Shown piece after piece: positions 43,269 through 51,751 of a stretch of DNA of 64,000 nucleotides. The notes below the pieces were generated by a model. That model made no database searches. It had not been told where the DNA came from and worked only from the letters and a program-made list of their open reading frames with translations. The first letter of the stretch is position 1, and every line of letters starts with the position of its first letter. The position numbers were made by a program, and so were the translations under genes. Where the stretch lies: NCBI RefSeq assembly GCF_003315205.1, contig NZ_QNRR01000012.1, positions 124,001 through 188,000 on the forward strand, given 5' to 3'. This DNA is from Roseimicrobium gellanilyticum (lineage in GTDB: Bacteria; Verrucomicrobiota; Verrucomicrobiia; Verrucomicrobiales; Verrucomicrobiaceae).

Positions 43269-43469
43269 ATGAATGCCAGGCGTCTCTCCTTTGCCGAACT
43301 CCATCAGGAGGTTCTTGAGGCTCTCCGCAGCCAAAATCCGAATTGGGTGCAACCCGACGGCGCCTCGCCCATCTACGACAACTACGAGGCGCGACTCACC
43401 GAACTCCTCGGTCTGGGTTCCCCATCGGAAAACGGAGAGTCGCAAGTGAGCGAAAGGAACTCTGGCTGA
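43269..43469 (+). CDS. small hypothetical protein
   Basis: 66 residues: MNARRLSFAELHQEVLEALR, then NPNWVQPDGASPIYDNYEAR and LTELLGLGSP. The sequence is regular and acidic, with no hydrophobic segment. The ATG lies 30 bases after the site B promoter element, the expected distance for a first gene, which supports it being real. No family recognised. It is followed after 125 bases by the alcohol dehydrogenase. Confidence 0.55.
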   Translation: MNARRLSFAELHQEVLEALRSQNPNWVQPDGASPIYDNYEARLTELLGLGSPSENGESQVSERNSG

Positions 43470-43594
43470 CCAAGCCTCCCATCACCGCCTCCCACTTCCC
43501 GCAGGCAGCCGCTTACCCCACCGCCATGCCAGCGCGCCATCCAGGTCACACAACATTTCAGTGCCAACCCCACAACCGTAGAAAGCAAAACACC

Positions 43595-44650
43595 ATGAAA
43601 GCAGCCCGCATACACGAATATGGCAAGCCTCTCGTCCTTGAAGACATCCCTGTGCCGGATATCCAGCCCGACGAGATTCTCGTCAACGTCAAGGCCTGCG
43701 GCATGTGCCGCAGTGATGTGCTCCTTGTGGACAAGTTTTTCCAGGGATATGGAGACATCAAGCCTCCCGTTACCCCGGGCCATGAAATCACGGGCATTGT
43801 CAGCAAGATCGGCGGAGCCGTGTCGAAGTCGGTGGGATTCGAGGAAGGCGACCATGTGGTCGTCGCACCCGGATGGGGTGATGGCACCTGCCGCCACTGC
43901 CTGGTTGGGAACACGCAGATCTGCACTCACGTGCGCTGGCCCGGGTTTGGACTCCATGGCGGGTTCGCAGAATATCTTCCCGTCCCGGCTCGCTATGCCA
44001 TCAAGGTGGAGCGTCGTCTGAAATTCGAGGAGCTGGCGCCGCTCACCGATGCGGGATTGACCCCATATCGTGGTGTGAAGAAGCTCCGCGATGCCGGTGC
44101 ACTGGGCCCCGGCAGGGTGATCGGAGTTTTTGGGGTCGGTGGACTTGGCGTATACGCGGTTCAGTATGCCAAGCTCCTCGGAGGAGGAGCACTGGTCGTT
44201 GCCTTCGCACGCAACCCCGACAAACTCGCTGTCGCGAAGGACTACGGAGCGGACCACGTCATCAGCATCAAGAACAAGACCCCGAAGGAGGTCGCTGCGG
44301 AACTCAACAAGGCCACAGGCCAGGGTGACCTTGATGCCATCATCGATTCAGTGGGTGCTCCGGAGATGATGCAACTGGGATTCAGCCTGCTAGGCATCGC
44401 CGGTCACTATGTTGATGTAGGCTTTGTCGGAGACCGCATCGACATTCCGCTCTTCCCCCGCGTCTCCCGCGAGCAGACCTTCCATGGTTCCTTCTGGGGA
44501 AACAACGCCGACTTGACCGAGGTCATGGCCCTGGCCGCACAGGACAAGATTCGCCACACCATCAAGACCATCGCGTTCGAGCAGGTCAATGAGTACCTCG
44601 ACCTGCTGAGAACGAACGAAGTCGTTGGAAGGGCGGTGATCAAGTTCTGA
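43595..44650 (+). CDS. zinc-dependent alcohol dehydrogenase (MDR superfamily)
   Basis: 351 residues from ATG 43595 ([20 protein letters not shown]). The catalytic zinc site is CGMCRSDV and TPGHEITG. The structural zinc lobe [16 protein letters not shown] keeps three Cys, with Asp in place of the first. The Rossmann fold is [19 protein letters not shown] for NAD(P). It should interconvert an alcohol and an aldehyde or ketone; substrate unknown. Upstream codons in the same frame are not protein-like. It precedes the GlcG/HbpS-like gene by 49 bases. Confidence 0.92.
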   Translation: MKAARIHEYGKPLVLEDIPVPDIQPDEILVNVKACGMCRSDVLLVDKFFQGYGDIKPPVTPGHEITGIVSKIGGAVSKSVGFEEGDHVVVAPGWGDGTCRHCLVGNTQICTHVRWPGFGLHGGFAEYLPVPARYAIKVERRLKFEELAPLTDAGLTPYRGVKKLRDAGALGPGRVIGVFGVGGLGVYAVQYAKLLGGGALVVAFARNPDKLAVAKDYGADHVISIKNKTPKEVAAELNKATGQGDLDAIIDSVGAPEMMQLGFSLLGIAGHYVDVGFVGDRIDIPLFPRVSREQTFHGSFWGNNADLTEVMALAAQDKIRHTIKTIAFEQVNEYLDLLRTNEVVGRAVIKF

Positions 44651-44699
44651 TCACAGCACTCGCTCGTCATCAATAGTTCCTCCGAAAGCGACGCTCGCC

Positions 44700-45128
44700 A
44701 TGACGCACTCCTCCCCTGCTGAACTGTCTCTCGACCTGGCCACTCTCATCCTCAAGGCGGCAACTGAGAAGGCCGGCAGCCTGGGAGTCCAGGTGAATAT
44801 TGCCGTAGTCGATGCCGGTCCCAACTTGAAGGGCTTCATCCGCATGGATGAAGCCCTTCTGGGTGCCATTGATGTCGCGCTGAAAAAGGCCCGCACCGCC
44901 TGTCTCTTCGAGATGGAGACAGGCGGTATCGGTGACCTTTCCCAACCTGGAGGCCCGCTGTACAATATCGAGCATTCCAATGGAGGTCTGATTTCCTTTC
45001 CCGGAGGAGTGCCTCTCAGGTCAGCGGATGGAGCGATAGTTGGTGCGATTGGAGTCTCAGGCTCCACCGTGGAAATGGATCGTGCTGTGGCTCTGGCAGG
45101 AGCGGCGGCGAGTGCTCCTGGTCCTTGA
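44700..45128 (+). CDS. GlcG/HbpS-like protein
   Basis: 142 residues: [38 protein letters not shown], then [19 protein letters not shown] and [31 protein letters not shown]. This is the GlcG/HbpS family, a small octamer-forming fold. Some members bind haem or cobalamin and one (HbpS) signals redox stress to a histidine kinase. A histidine kinase gene begins 33 bases downstream, so a sensory link like HbpS-SenS is conceivable. No signal peptide is seen, so it is probably cytoplasmic. Confidence 0.88.
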   Translation: MTHSSPAELSLDLATLILKAATEKAGSLGVQVNIAVVDAGPNLKGFIRMDEALLGAIDVALKKARTACLFEMETGGIGDLSQPGGPLYNIEHSNGGLISFPGGVPLRSADGAIVGAIGVSGSTVEMDRAVALAGAAASAPGP

Positions 45129-45161
45129 CGCAACACACGGTCTCATCGACTACGCACGTCT

Positions 45162-47045
45162 GTGTCGTTTGCAAAACGTCTCATGAGTTGCCTCCCGCCT
45201 CCTGGTAGGCTCCAACGGTGCAGTCATCGCTGGCAGTGCACGATTGCCGGGATGCTTCTCTGTGGAATCGTCTCCACCAGTCCGGCGGCGGCCCAACCCC
45301 TCAAAGCATCATCCACGGCGCATCGGCTGCCGTCCTCTAACGGCAAGGAGAGCATTGAGATCGTGATGAACGGAGAGGCATTGCCCACGCTGGGTCTCCC
45401 ATCCGTCTCCTTGCCGCCGGTCTCGCAACGGTTCACCGTTTACATGACTCCGGAGCGCCCCAGGCGGCGACGGTATCAATTGGAGGGCGTCGATTCCAAA
45501 TGGAAAGAGAGTCTCTGCGGAATGTCCATCACCCTGCGTTTTCTCAACGCGGCGGGACAGCCGTTGCAACAGGACTCGGAAGCCATCATCGGCGAAACGC
45601 AGGGTTGGAATGGCAGTCTGCAAACACCCGTCTTTGTGAAGCGGAAGATGACGGCGACAGCACCTCCTGGCACAAGCAGTTGCTGGCTCGTCATCTCCTC
45701 GGCGGGCCCACCGGAAACGCTCGGCACGCTGCTGATCAAAGGTTTGAAAATCAGCAGGACGAGCACCGGTGGACTGCCAGAAGTGGTCCTACGCGCTCCG
45801 GTGGGTCATGACCCGCGAGTAAAGGGGCCCGTATTCCCGGCGCCCACGGGTTTCACAGCGGATGGCAAACGTCCGAAAATGGCCAGTCTCCTCACCCTGG
45901 CAGCAACTCTGCCCGATGGGCAACCGGAGGAGTGCTTCGCGATTATCGATGATGATGCCAACGGACACGCGGAGTGGCGGACCTTGGCAGACAACGCTCT
46001 CGCAGTGGGTGAAGGCGATCGACTGGACTTGGAGTGGGAGGAGGCAAGCAGTGTCAGCGGAGGGTTCATGTGGTTTCAGGATTACCGGCGTCCACCACCA
46101 GGGACTTATCAGTTCCGCGTCCATCCGATCGACCTGCAGGGACAGCCTGATGGGGAGGAGACGACGCTGGCAATCGTCATCTTGGCCCCCTGGTGGCAAC
46201 AGGGATGGGTCTGGGCACTGGCGGTGGCGGGAGCGGGCGCGCTTTTGTTCGCCTTGAGCCGCTACATCGCGCATCAACGCCTGCGCAATGAACTGACCCG
46301 CATGAAGGAAGCCGCCCTGCGCAAAGCAGAAAACGAGCTCACCCGCATGGCGCGCGCAACCGCGCTCGGGGAGTTCACCGCATCGATCGCGCATGAGATC
46401 AGTCAACCCCTCGCAGGTATCACGACCAATGCCAGCGCCAGCCTGCGATGGTTGAGTCCCGATCGATGCGATATCGAGGAGGCGCGCGCCGCGACGCAGC
46501 GAATCATTGGCGACGCGGACCGCATGATTCAGATCGTGGCGCGCATCCGTGCGCTGCTTGCGAAGGAAAAGCTCATCCGCGAATCCTCCAACATCAACGC
46601 GGTCATTGAAGAGCTGCTACCCCTGCTCTCGACAGATATTCGTCGGCGAGGCGTGGAGCTGCAGTGCTGCTTGAGTCCCGACCTTCCAACAGTGGCCATT
46701 GATCGCGTGCAGATTCAGCAGGTCATCATGAATCTGGTCATCAATGGTCTTGATGCAATGAATGGCATCTCAGATCGGCCCCGCGAACTGCGCATCCTTA
46801 CCGGAAGGGATGCGGAAACACTCTTGGTCAAGGTGGAGGACTCTGGGACGGGGCTGGACCCTGAAACCGTCGGACGCCTCTTCGAGCGCTTCTTCACCAC
46901 CAAACCGGAAGGATTGGGCATGGGCCTCGCCATCTGCCAATCCATCGTCGTCTCCCATGGTGGGCGCCTCGTGGCGATTTCCAATCCCACACAGGGTGCG
47001 ACGTTTCAGTTCACGTTGCCCATCGAAACACGGGTCATTCCCTGA
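45162..47045 (+). CDS. membrane sensor histidine kinase (paralogue 2)
   Basis: 627 residues, same architecture as the kinase at 37402-39234 and clearly its paralogue along the whole length. The signal anchor is TIAGMLLCGIVSTSPAAAQP. The periplasmic beta domain has FTVYMTPERPRRRRYQLEGV and PPPGTYQFRVHPIDLQGQPD. The transmembrane segment is VWALAVAGAGALLFALS. The kinase core has H box FTASIAHEISQPLAGITTNA, N box VIMNLVINGLDAMN, G1 VEDSGTGLDP, ERFFTTKPEG and GLGMGLAICQS. All catalytic residues are present. Having two near-identical kinases flank three regulators suggests duplication with divergence mainly in the sensor. Confidence 0.93.
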   Translation: MSFAKRLMSCLPPPGRLQRCSHRWQCTIAGMLLCGIVSTSPAAAQPLKASSTAHRLPSSNGKESIEIVMNGEALPTLGLPSVSLPPVSQRFTVYMTPERPRRRRYQLEGVDSKWKESLCGMSITLRFLNAAGQPLQQDSEAIIGETQGWNGSLQTPVFVKRKMTATAPPGTSSCWLVISSAGPPETLGTLLIKGLKISRTSTGGLPEVVLRAPVGHDPRVKGPVFPAPTGFTADGKRPKMASLLTLAATLPDGQPEECFAIIDDDANGHAEWRTLADNALAVGEGDRLDLEWEEASSVSGGFMWFQDYRRPPPGTYQFRVHPIDLQGQPDGEETTLAIVILAPWWQQGWVWALAVAGAGALLFALSRYIAHQRLRNELTRMKEAALRKAENELTRMARATALGEFTASIAHEISQPLAGITTNASASLRWLSPDRCDIEEARAATQRIIGDADRMIQIVARIRALLAKEKLIRESSNINAVIEELLPLLSTDIRRRGVELQCCLSPDLPTVAIDRVQIQQVIMNLVINGLDAMNGISDRPRELRILTGRDAETLLVKVEDSGTGLDPETVGRLFERFFTTKPEGLGMGLAICQSIVVSHGGRLVAISNPTQGATFQFTLPIETRVIP

Positions 47046-47076
47046 TGGAAGACAAGTGAAGTTTCGTTGGCCCGTC

Positions 47077-47193
47077 GGCAAAAATTCGTAGAACGCAAAG
47101 TTTTGCGAAGGACCGCATTCACCAGGCAAGCGGCGTGACATGCTCGCACTGAGTGTCTAGCGGAGCCCGTGAGTGAGTGGCACGGAACGTGAG
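47077..47193 (+). promoter_or_regulatory. sigma-54-like promoter with upstream dyad (site C)
   Basis: The upstream element at 47077-47107 contains AATTCGTAGAACGCAAAGTT, a weaker dyad than site A. TGGCACGGAACGTGAG begins at 47178, 101 nt after the element's first base, with GG-N10-GA. The third block CTCGCACTGAGTG begins at 47143. A -12 box here puts the transcript start near 47205. This rules against a gene start at 47196 and supports 47235 for the flavin oxidoreductase. Confidence 0.62.
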
Positions 47194-47234
47194 TGATGAG
47201 AGTGAAACCACCTGCGTACCCGCAGGCATCCCTT

Positions 47235-48344
47235 ATGACTCATCCTGCGCTCTTCAAGCTCCTCCAGATCGGCAATCTCGAACTGGCCAACCGCATCGTC
47301 ATTGCACCGATGTGCCAGTACTCGGCAGTAGATGGGTGCATGACAGACTGGCACTTGGTGCACCTCGGGCAGCTCATGCTCTCAGGTGCAGCCTTGCTCA
47401 CCATCGAGGCCACGGCAGTACTACCGGAAGGACGCATCAGCTACGCAGATGTCGGTCTGTGGAATGATGAGACGGAGGCCGCCATGCGCCGGGTACTGGA
47501 GGGTATTCGGAACTGTTTTGATATGCCCATCGGTATTCAATTGAGTCATGCGGGCCGGAAAGCTTCCACGGACCTGCCTTGGAATGGAGGCGCGCAGATC
47601 CCCCCCGGGGATATCCATGGCTGGCAGACAGAGGCGCCATCGGCCATTCCCTTTGAAGACAGCGAACTTCCCCCGTCCGCTCTCACCAAGGCCGACATGG
47701 TGCGGATTCGTAGTGCATTCGTGGCCGCTGCCCAGCGCGCTGATCGATTGGGCATCCAGCTGGTGCAGCTGCACGCGGCGCATGGCTATCTGCTGCACCA
47801 GTTCCTCTCGCCTCTCTCCAATCAGCGTGTTGATGAATACGGAGGCACACTCGAAAACCGCATGCGATTCCCGCTGGAGGTTTTCGATGACGTGCGCTCC
47901 GCGCTTCCCGCAGAGAAGCCAGTGAGCGTGCGGCTCTCCGCGACGGACTGGGTGGCAGGTGGCTGGGATCTGCCGCAGTCGATTGTCTTTGCAAAGGCAC
48001 TGGAAGAGCATGGCTGCAGTGCCATTCACATCTCAAGCGGTGGCCTGCACCCTGCTCAGGAAATACCCGTGGGCCCCAGCTATCAGGTGCCGCTGGCCCG
48101 TGCAATCAAAGCAGCGGTCAAAATGCCAGTCGTCGCTGTGGGATTGATCACCTCGTACGAGCAGGCAGAGGCGATCGTCGGAACGGGCGACGCCGACATG
48201 ATCGCACTGGCCCGCACGGTGTTGTACGACCCACGCTGGCCATGGCATGCAGCCGCCGCGCTGGGAGCACACGTCAAGGCGCCGAAGCAATACCTGCGCT
48301 CCCAGCCCAGGCAGTACAGCAGCTTGTTCACCACCACCGCATGA
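47235..48344 (+). CDS. old yellow enzyme-family NADH:flavin oxidoreductase
   Basis: About 369 residues from ATG 47235 (MTHPALFKLLQIGNLELANR). It is an FMN-binding TIM barrel: NRIVIAPMCQYSAVDGCMTD with the YqjM-type Cys, DMPIGIQLSHAGRKAS, the active-site pair and Tyr in VQLHAAHGYLLHQFLSPLSN, RVDEYGGTLENRMRF, and phosphate loop VVAVGLITS. It resembles YqjM/NemA-type ene reductases, which reduce alpha,beta-unsaturated aldehydes, quinones or nitro compounds with NAD(P)H. An ATG at 47196 would precede the inferred transcript start. It is first in a run of five co-directional genes under site C. The stop overlaps an ATG of the next gene. Confidence 0.93.
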   Translation: MTHPALFKLLQIGNLELANRIVIAPMCQYSAVDGCMTDWHLVHLGQLMLSGAALLTIEATAVLPEGRISYADVGLWNDETEAAMRRVLEGIRNCFDMPIGIQLSHAGRKASTDLPWNGGAQIPPGDIHGWQTEAPSAIPFEDSELPPSALTKADMVRIRSAFVAAAQRADRLGIQLVQLHAAHGYLLHQFLSPLSNQRVDEYGGTLENRMRFPLEVFDDVRSALPAEKPVSVRLSATDWVAGGWDLPQSIVFAKALEEHGCSAIHISSGGLHPAQEIPVGPSYQVPLARAIKAAVKMPVVAVGLITSYEQAEAIVGTGDADMIALARTVLYDPRWPWHAAAALGAHVKAPKQYLRSQPRQYSSLFTTTA

Positions 48345-48358
48345 GGAAGGGGGTCACC

Positions 48359-49759
48359 ATGATGGAAATCGTCCAGGCATACGATCGAGTCCTCATCACG
48401 ACGCTCAAGACCGACAACGCAGCTGTCCTTGAGAACAAGCTGTCAGCGGCACACCGTCTCTTTGCAGATCGCACCTCCTGGCTGAAGCCATTCGAAAGGC
48501 TGGCGATTCTTCGCAGGCTGGCCGTGCTCCTGGAGGGCAAGCGGAAACACTTCGGTCTCCAGATTGCCCGCGAAGGTGGGAAGCCTCTTACCGATGCGCT
48601 CATCGAAGTGGATCGCGCCATTGATGGAGTCCGCACCGCGTCCGAGATGCTTCGCGTCACTGGAGGTCAAGAGATCCCCATGGGGCTCTCGCCAGCCAGC
48701 TCGAACCATCGGGCCTTCACGATTCACGAGCCCATTGGCGTGGTGGCCGCGGTGTCTGCCTTCAACCATCCGCTGAACCTGATTGCGCATCAGGTCGCAC
48801 CGGCGATCGCCGTCGGCTGTCCCATCATCGTGAAGCCGGCTTCCGCCACTCCCCTCTCCTGCTTTGATTTTGTGGCACTCACCCATGAAGCAGGACTGCC
48901 TCCGGATTGGTGCCAGACTCTCCTGCCTGAGAGCAGAGAGCTTGGTGAGAAGTTTGCCACAGACCCGCGTGTTGCGTTCTTGAGTTTCATCGGCTCAGCA
49001 ACGGTCGGTTGGCATCTCCGCTCCAAGATTGCGCCGGGCACACGCTGCGCTTTGGAGCATGGCGGCTCAGCGCCGGTCATCATCGATCGTCATGCCGATC
49101 TTGACCAGATCATCGAGCCTCTGGTGAAGGGCGGCTACTACCACGCCGGACAGGTCTGTGTATCCGTCCAGCGCATCTATGTGCATGCAGACTTGGAGAA
49201 GGAGTTCGCGGAGCGCTTCGCCGCACGAGTAGCGCACTTGATTGTCGGCGATCCCACCAAACCTGAAACGGAAGTCGGCCCCTTGATCGCACCACGTGAG
49301 GCAGACCGTGTGGCGGAGTGGATTGACGAGGCCGGGAGCAAGGGTGCCCGACTTATTGGCGGAGGACGACTGAGTGAAACGACGCTGCGTCCGGCCATCC
49401 TCGTGGAACCTCCCCCAGACGCAAAGGTTTCGACCCACGAAGTCTTCGGACCAGTCACCTGTGTCTACCGCTATACCGAACTCGATGACGCCATCGCACG
49501 AGCGAATGCACTTCCGGTGGCATTCCAGTCGAGCATCTTCACCCAGGACCTGCAAACCGCCTTCTACGCTGCGGAACGTCTCGATGCCTCCGCTGTGATG
49601 ATCAACGAGCATACCGCATTCCGGACTGACTGGATGCCATTCGCCGGCCGCCGCCAGTCAGGCTACGGCATCGGCGGCATTCCCTGGACCATGCGGGAAA
49701 TGACGTCCGAGAAGATGATTGTCATTTCGGATTCACCCCAAGCACCAAGCCAAACTTAA
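48359..49759 (+). CDS. aldehyde dehydrogenase family protein
   Basis: About 466 residues. ATG 48359 has a strong purine run (GGAAGGGGG) at the right distance. ATG 48341, overlapping the upstream stop as ATGA, is the alternative. Motifs are AVSAFNHPLNLIAHQVAPA for the cofactor site, IIVKPASATPL, FIGSATVGWHL, general base Glu in CALEHGGSAPVII and nucleophile Cys in YYHAGQVCVSVQRIYVH. EVFGPVTCVYRY is the usual late motif. It oxidises an aldehyde to an acid with NAD(P)+. Downstream of the ene reductase, it could handle aldehydes made from unsaturated substrates. The specific substrate is unknown. Confidence 0.94.
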   Translation: MMEIVQAYDRVLITTLKTDNAAVLENKLSAAHRLFADRTSWLKPFERLAILRRLAVLLEGKRKHFGLQIAREGGKPLTDALIEVDRAIDGVRTASEMLRVTGGQEIPMGLSPASSNHRAFTIHEPIGVVAAVSAFNHPLNLIAHQVAPAIAVGCPIIVKPASATPLSCFDFVALTHEAGLPPDWCQTLLPESRELGEKFATDPRVAFLSFIGSATVGWHLRSKIAPGTRCALEHGGSAPVIIDRHADLDQIIEPLVKGGYYHAGQVCVSVQRIYVHADLEKEFAERFAARVAHLIVGDPTKPETEVGPLIAPREADRVAEWIDEAGSKGARLIGGGRLSETTLRPAILVEPPPDAKVSTHEVFGPVTCVYRYTELDDAIARANALPVAFQSSIFTQDLQTAFYAAERLDASAVMINEHTAFRTDWMPFAGRRQSGYGIGGIPWTMREMTSEKMIVISDSPQAPSQT

Positions 49760-49773
49760 CACCCCACCTGCAT

Positions 49774-50538
49774 ATGAAGCTAGCCACTGCCATCACTGTC
49801 ACCGCCTTCACCCTGCTCTCAAGCGCCCTTGGCCAAGACGAAAAACCCATGAACGCAAAACCCACCATTGTCCTCGTCCACGGTCTGTGGGCAGATGGTT
49901 CCTCCTGGAACAAAGTCATCACCCCCCTGGTAGAGGATGGATTCGAAGTCATCTCCGTGCAGAATCCCACCACCACCCTCGAGGATGATGTGGCTGCGGC
50001 CAACGCGGCGATCGAGCGTGCCAAAGGTGATGTGATTCTCGTCGGACACTCGTGGGGTGGATTTGTCATCACCGAATCCGGAGCCCATCCCAAGGTTAAA
50101 GGATTGGTCTATGTCGCGGCGTTCGCTCCGGACAAAGGGGAAACCGTGCCGACACTCAGCGCGAATGCGGCTCCGACCAAGCTCACAGATTTCCTCAAAG
50201 AAGCCAACGGCCTGCTGACTGTCTCCAAGGAAGGCGTCGCCAAGGTGTTCGCCGGTGATTTGCCGAAGAGCGAGCAGGAGGTAATCTACGTCGTTCAGCA
50301 ACCGGCTTCGCCCAAAGTCTTCGCCGGAGTCGGCCAGCATGCCGCATGGAAAACGAAGCCCTCCTGGTATGTCGTTGCATCACAGGACAAGACCATCAAT
50401 CCCCAGCTTGAAGAGTGGATGGCGAAGCGCGCCAAGTCGAAAATCACCGTTCTGGAAGCCAGCCACGTGGCGATGCTCTCCAAGCCCAAGGAAGTGCTGG
50501 AAGTCATCCTGGATGCGGTGAAGAGCACCAGCAAGTGA
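49774..50538 (+). CDS. exported alpha/beta hydrolase
   Basis: 254 residues with signal peptide MKLATAITVTAFTLLSSALG. The hydrolase fold has IVLVHGLWADGSSWNKVI (oxyanion His-Gly), nucleophile Ser in VILVGHSWGGFVITE, Asp in YVVASQDKTINP and His in LEASHVAMLSKP. The family resembles haloperoxidase/esterase-like proteins common in soil bacteria. It lies 14 bases after the aldehyde dehydrogenase, so it is surely co-transcribed. It may cleave an ester or lactone in the periplasm. Confidence 0.9.
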   Translation: MKLATAITVTAFTLLSSALGQDEKPMNAKPTIVLVHGLWADGSSWNKVITPLVEDGFEVISVQNPTTTLEDDVAAANAAIERAKGDVILVGHSWGGFVITESGAHPKVKGLVYVAAFAPDKGETVPTLSANAAPTKLTDFLKEANGLLTVSKEGVAKVFAGDLPKSEQEVIYVVQQPASPKVFAGVGQHAAWKTKPSWYVVASQDKTINPQLEEWMAKRAKSKITVLEASHVAMLSKPKEVLEVILDAVKSTSK

Positions 50539-50609
50539 CGCCCCAAACCTCGCCGGAGGCCGTGTCCATGAAACGCGTGCTCCGTCCCAACACTGAGAGG
50601 AAACGCATC

Positions 50610-50900
50610 ATGCAAAAAGAGATCATCGCCATTTGGAAAGTCAGGGCATCGGAAACAGAAAGGGTCCTCGGGCTGCTGCCAGCGTTGGCGGCGCAGACGA
50701 TGAATGAAGAGGGAAACATCTTCTACTCCGTCTACAGGTCGGAGACTGACCCCAATGAGTTCATCCTGCACGAGTGCTATGCCGACGAGCATGCAGCCGA
50801 TTCTCACCGCAAGTCGGACCACTACCAGAACATCGTTGTAGCTGAAATCATCCCTTGTCTGGAATCCCGAACCGTGACGGTCGTCAGAAAGCTTCTGTGA
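50610..50900 (+). CDS. ABM-domain monooxygenase-like protein
   Basis: 96 residues from ATG 50610, with GAGAGGAAA upstream as ribosome site. The sequence EIIAIWKVRASETERVLGLL, EGNIFYSVYRSETDPNEFIL, and HECYADEHAADSHRKSDHYQ is the ABM family pattern, as in YgiN/quinol monooxygenase-like proteins. The conserved His in the SHRKSDHY stretch is present. It probably forms a dimer and acts on quinols, or degrades an oxidised small molecule. It lies 71 bases after the hydrolase, in the same run. Confidence 0.85.
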   Translation: MQKEIIAIWKVRASETERVLGLLPALAAQTMNEEGNIFYSVYRSETDPNEFILHECYADEHAADSHRKSDHYQNIVVAEIIPCLESRTVTVVRKLL

Positions 50901-50932
50901 ATTAGTGAATCGTTCTCAACCTGCAAACCCAT

Positions 50933-51604
50933 ATGTCCAAGAAAGTCCTTATCATTGTATCGAACGCCAATGTCATCGGCCCACACAACCGGAGAACAGG
51001 CATCTTCCTTCCCGAGGTGGCGCATCCGTATGCCGAGTTCGACAAGGTCAAATATCAGGTCGACTTCGCGAGCCTTACGGGAGACACCCCGTACCTTGAC
51101 GCGCTCCATCTCGCCAATGATCCTGCGAACCTGGCATTCCTCGTGGGCGACGGATGGACCAGGATGCAGAAGGCCAAAAAGCTCTCAGACGTCGATGTTC
51201 GCCCATACGACGCGATTTTTATCCCGGGTGGTCTGGCACCCATGGTTGATATGCCCGAGCATCCGCTGTTGAAGCAAGTCGTGCGCGAGACCTATGAGCG
51301 CAAGGCCATCGTTGGAGCTGTGTGTCATGGCCCGGTGTCGCTGCTGAATGTGAAATTGAGCGACGGTTCCTACATCGTGAAAGGCAAGAACATCACCTCA
51401 TTCACGAATGAGGAGGAGGAGAACTACGCCAAGACCGATGTCCCCTTCGAACTGCAAACAGCGCTCACTGGCCAGGGCGCCATCTTCCATACGGTGAGCC
51501 CCTGGCAACCCAACAGCATCACAGACGGGCTCCTCGTCACCGGTCAGAATCCGGCGTCCGCCCAAGGAGTCGCCCAGAAGATGATCAAGCTGTTGGAAGC
51601 TTGA
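50933..51604 (+). CDS. DJ-1/PfpI family protein, Hsp31-like
   Basis: 223 residues, no signal peptide, so cytoplasmic. Motifs are KVLIIVSNANVIGPHNRRTG, FLPEVAHPYAEF with the conserved Glu, AIFIPGGLAPMVDMPEHP, and Cys nucleophile in AIVGAVCHGPVSLLNVK, then ITSFTNEEEENY. This is the Hsp31/glyoxalase III-like branch, related to the exported protein at 35831. Members convert methylglyoxal to lactate without a cofactor, or repair glycated proteins. It is the last of five co-directional genes. The 147 bases after its stop hold nothing I can identify. Confidence 0.92.
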   Translation: MSKKVLIIVSNANVIGPHNRRTGIFLPEVAHPYAEFDKVKYQVDFASLTGDTPYLDALHLANDPANLAFLVGDGWTRMQKAKKLSDVDVRPYDAIFIPGGLAPMVDMPEHPLLKQVVRETYERKAIVGAVCHGPVSLLNVKLSDGSYIVKGKNITSFTNEEEENYAKTDVPFELQTALTGQGAIFHTVSPWQPNSITDGLLVTGQNPASAQGVAQKMIKLLEA

Positions 51605-51751
51605 AGAACACTTGAAACCCGGTCGCAGGCGGACGTGGTGTGCAGTTCGATGATCACTCCCGCAAGATCGAAAGTGTTGCTGCTACCGCTAAAAGTGATG
51701 AATTGCCACTGCTTGCGCTGCTGGCGTCCCTCGATCGTGTTCGGCGGGACG

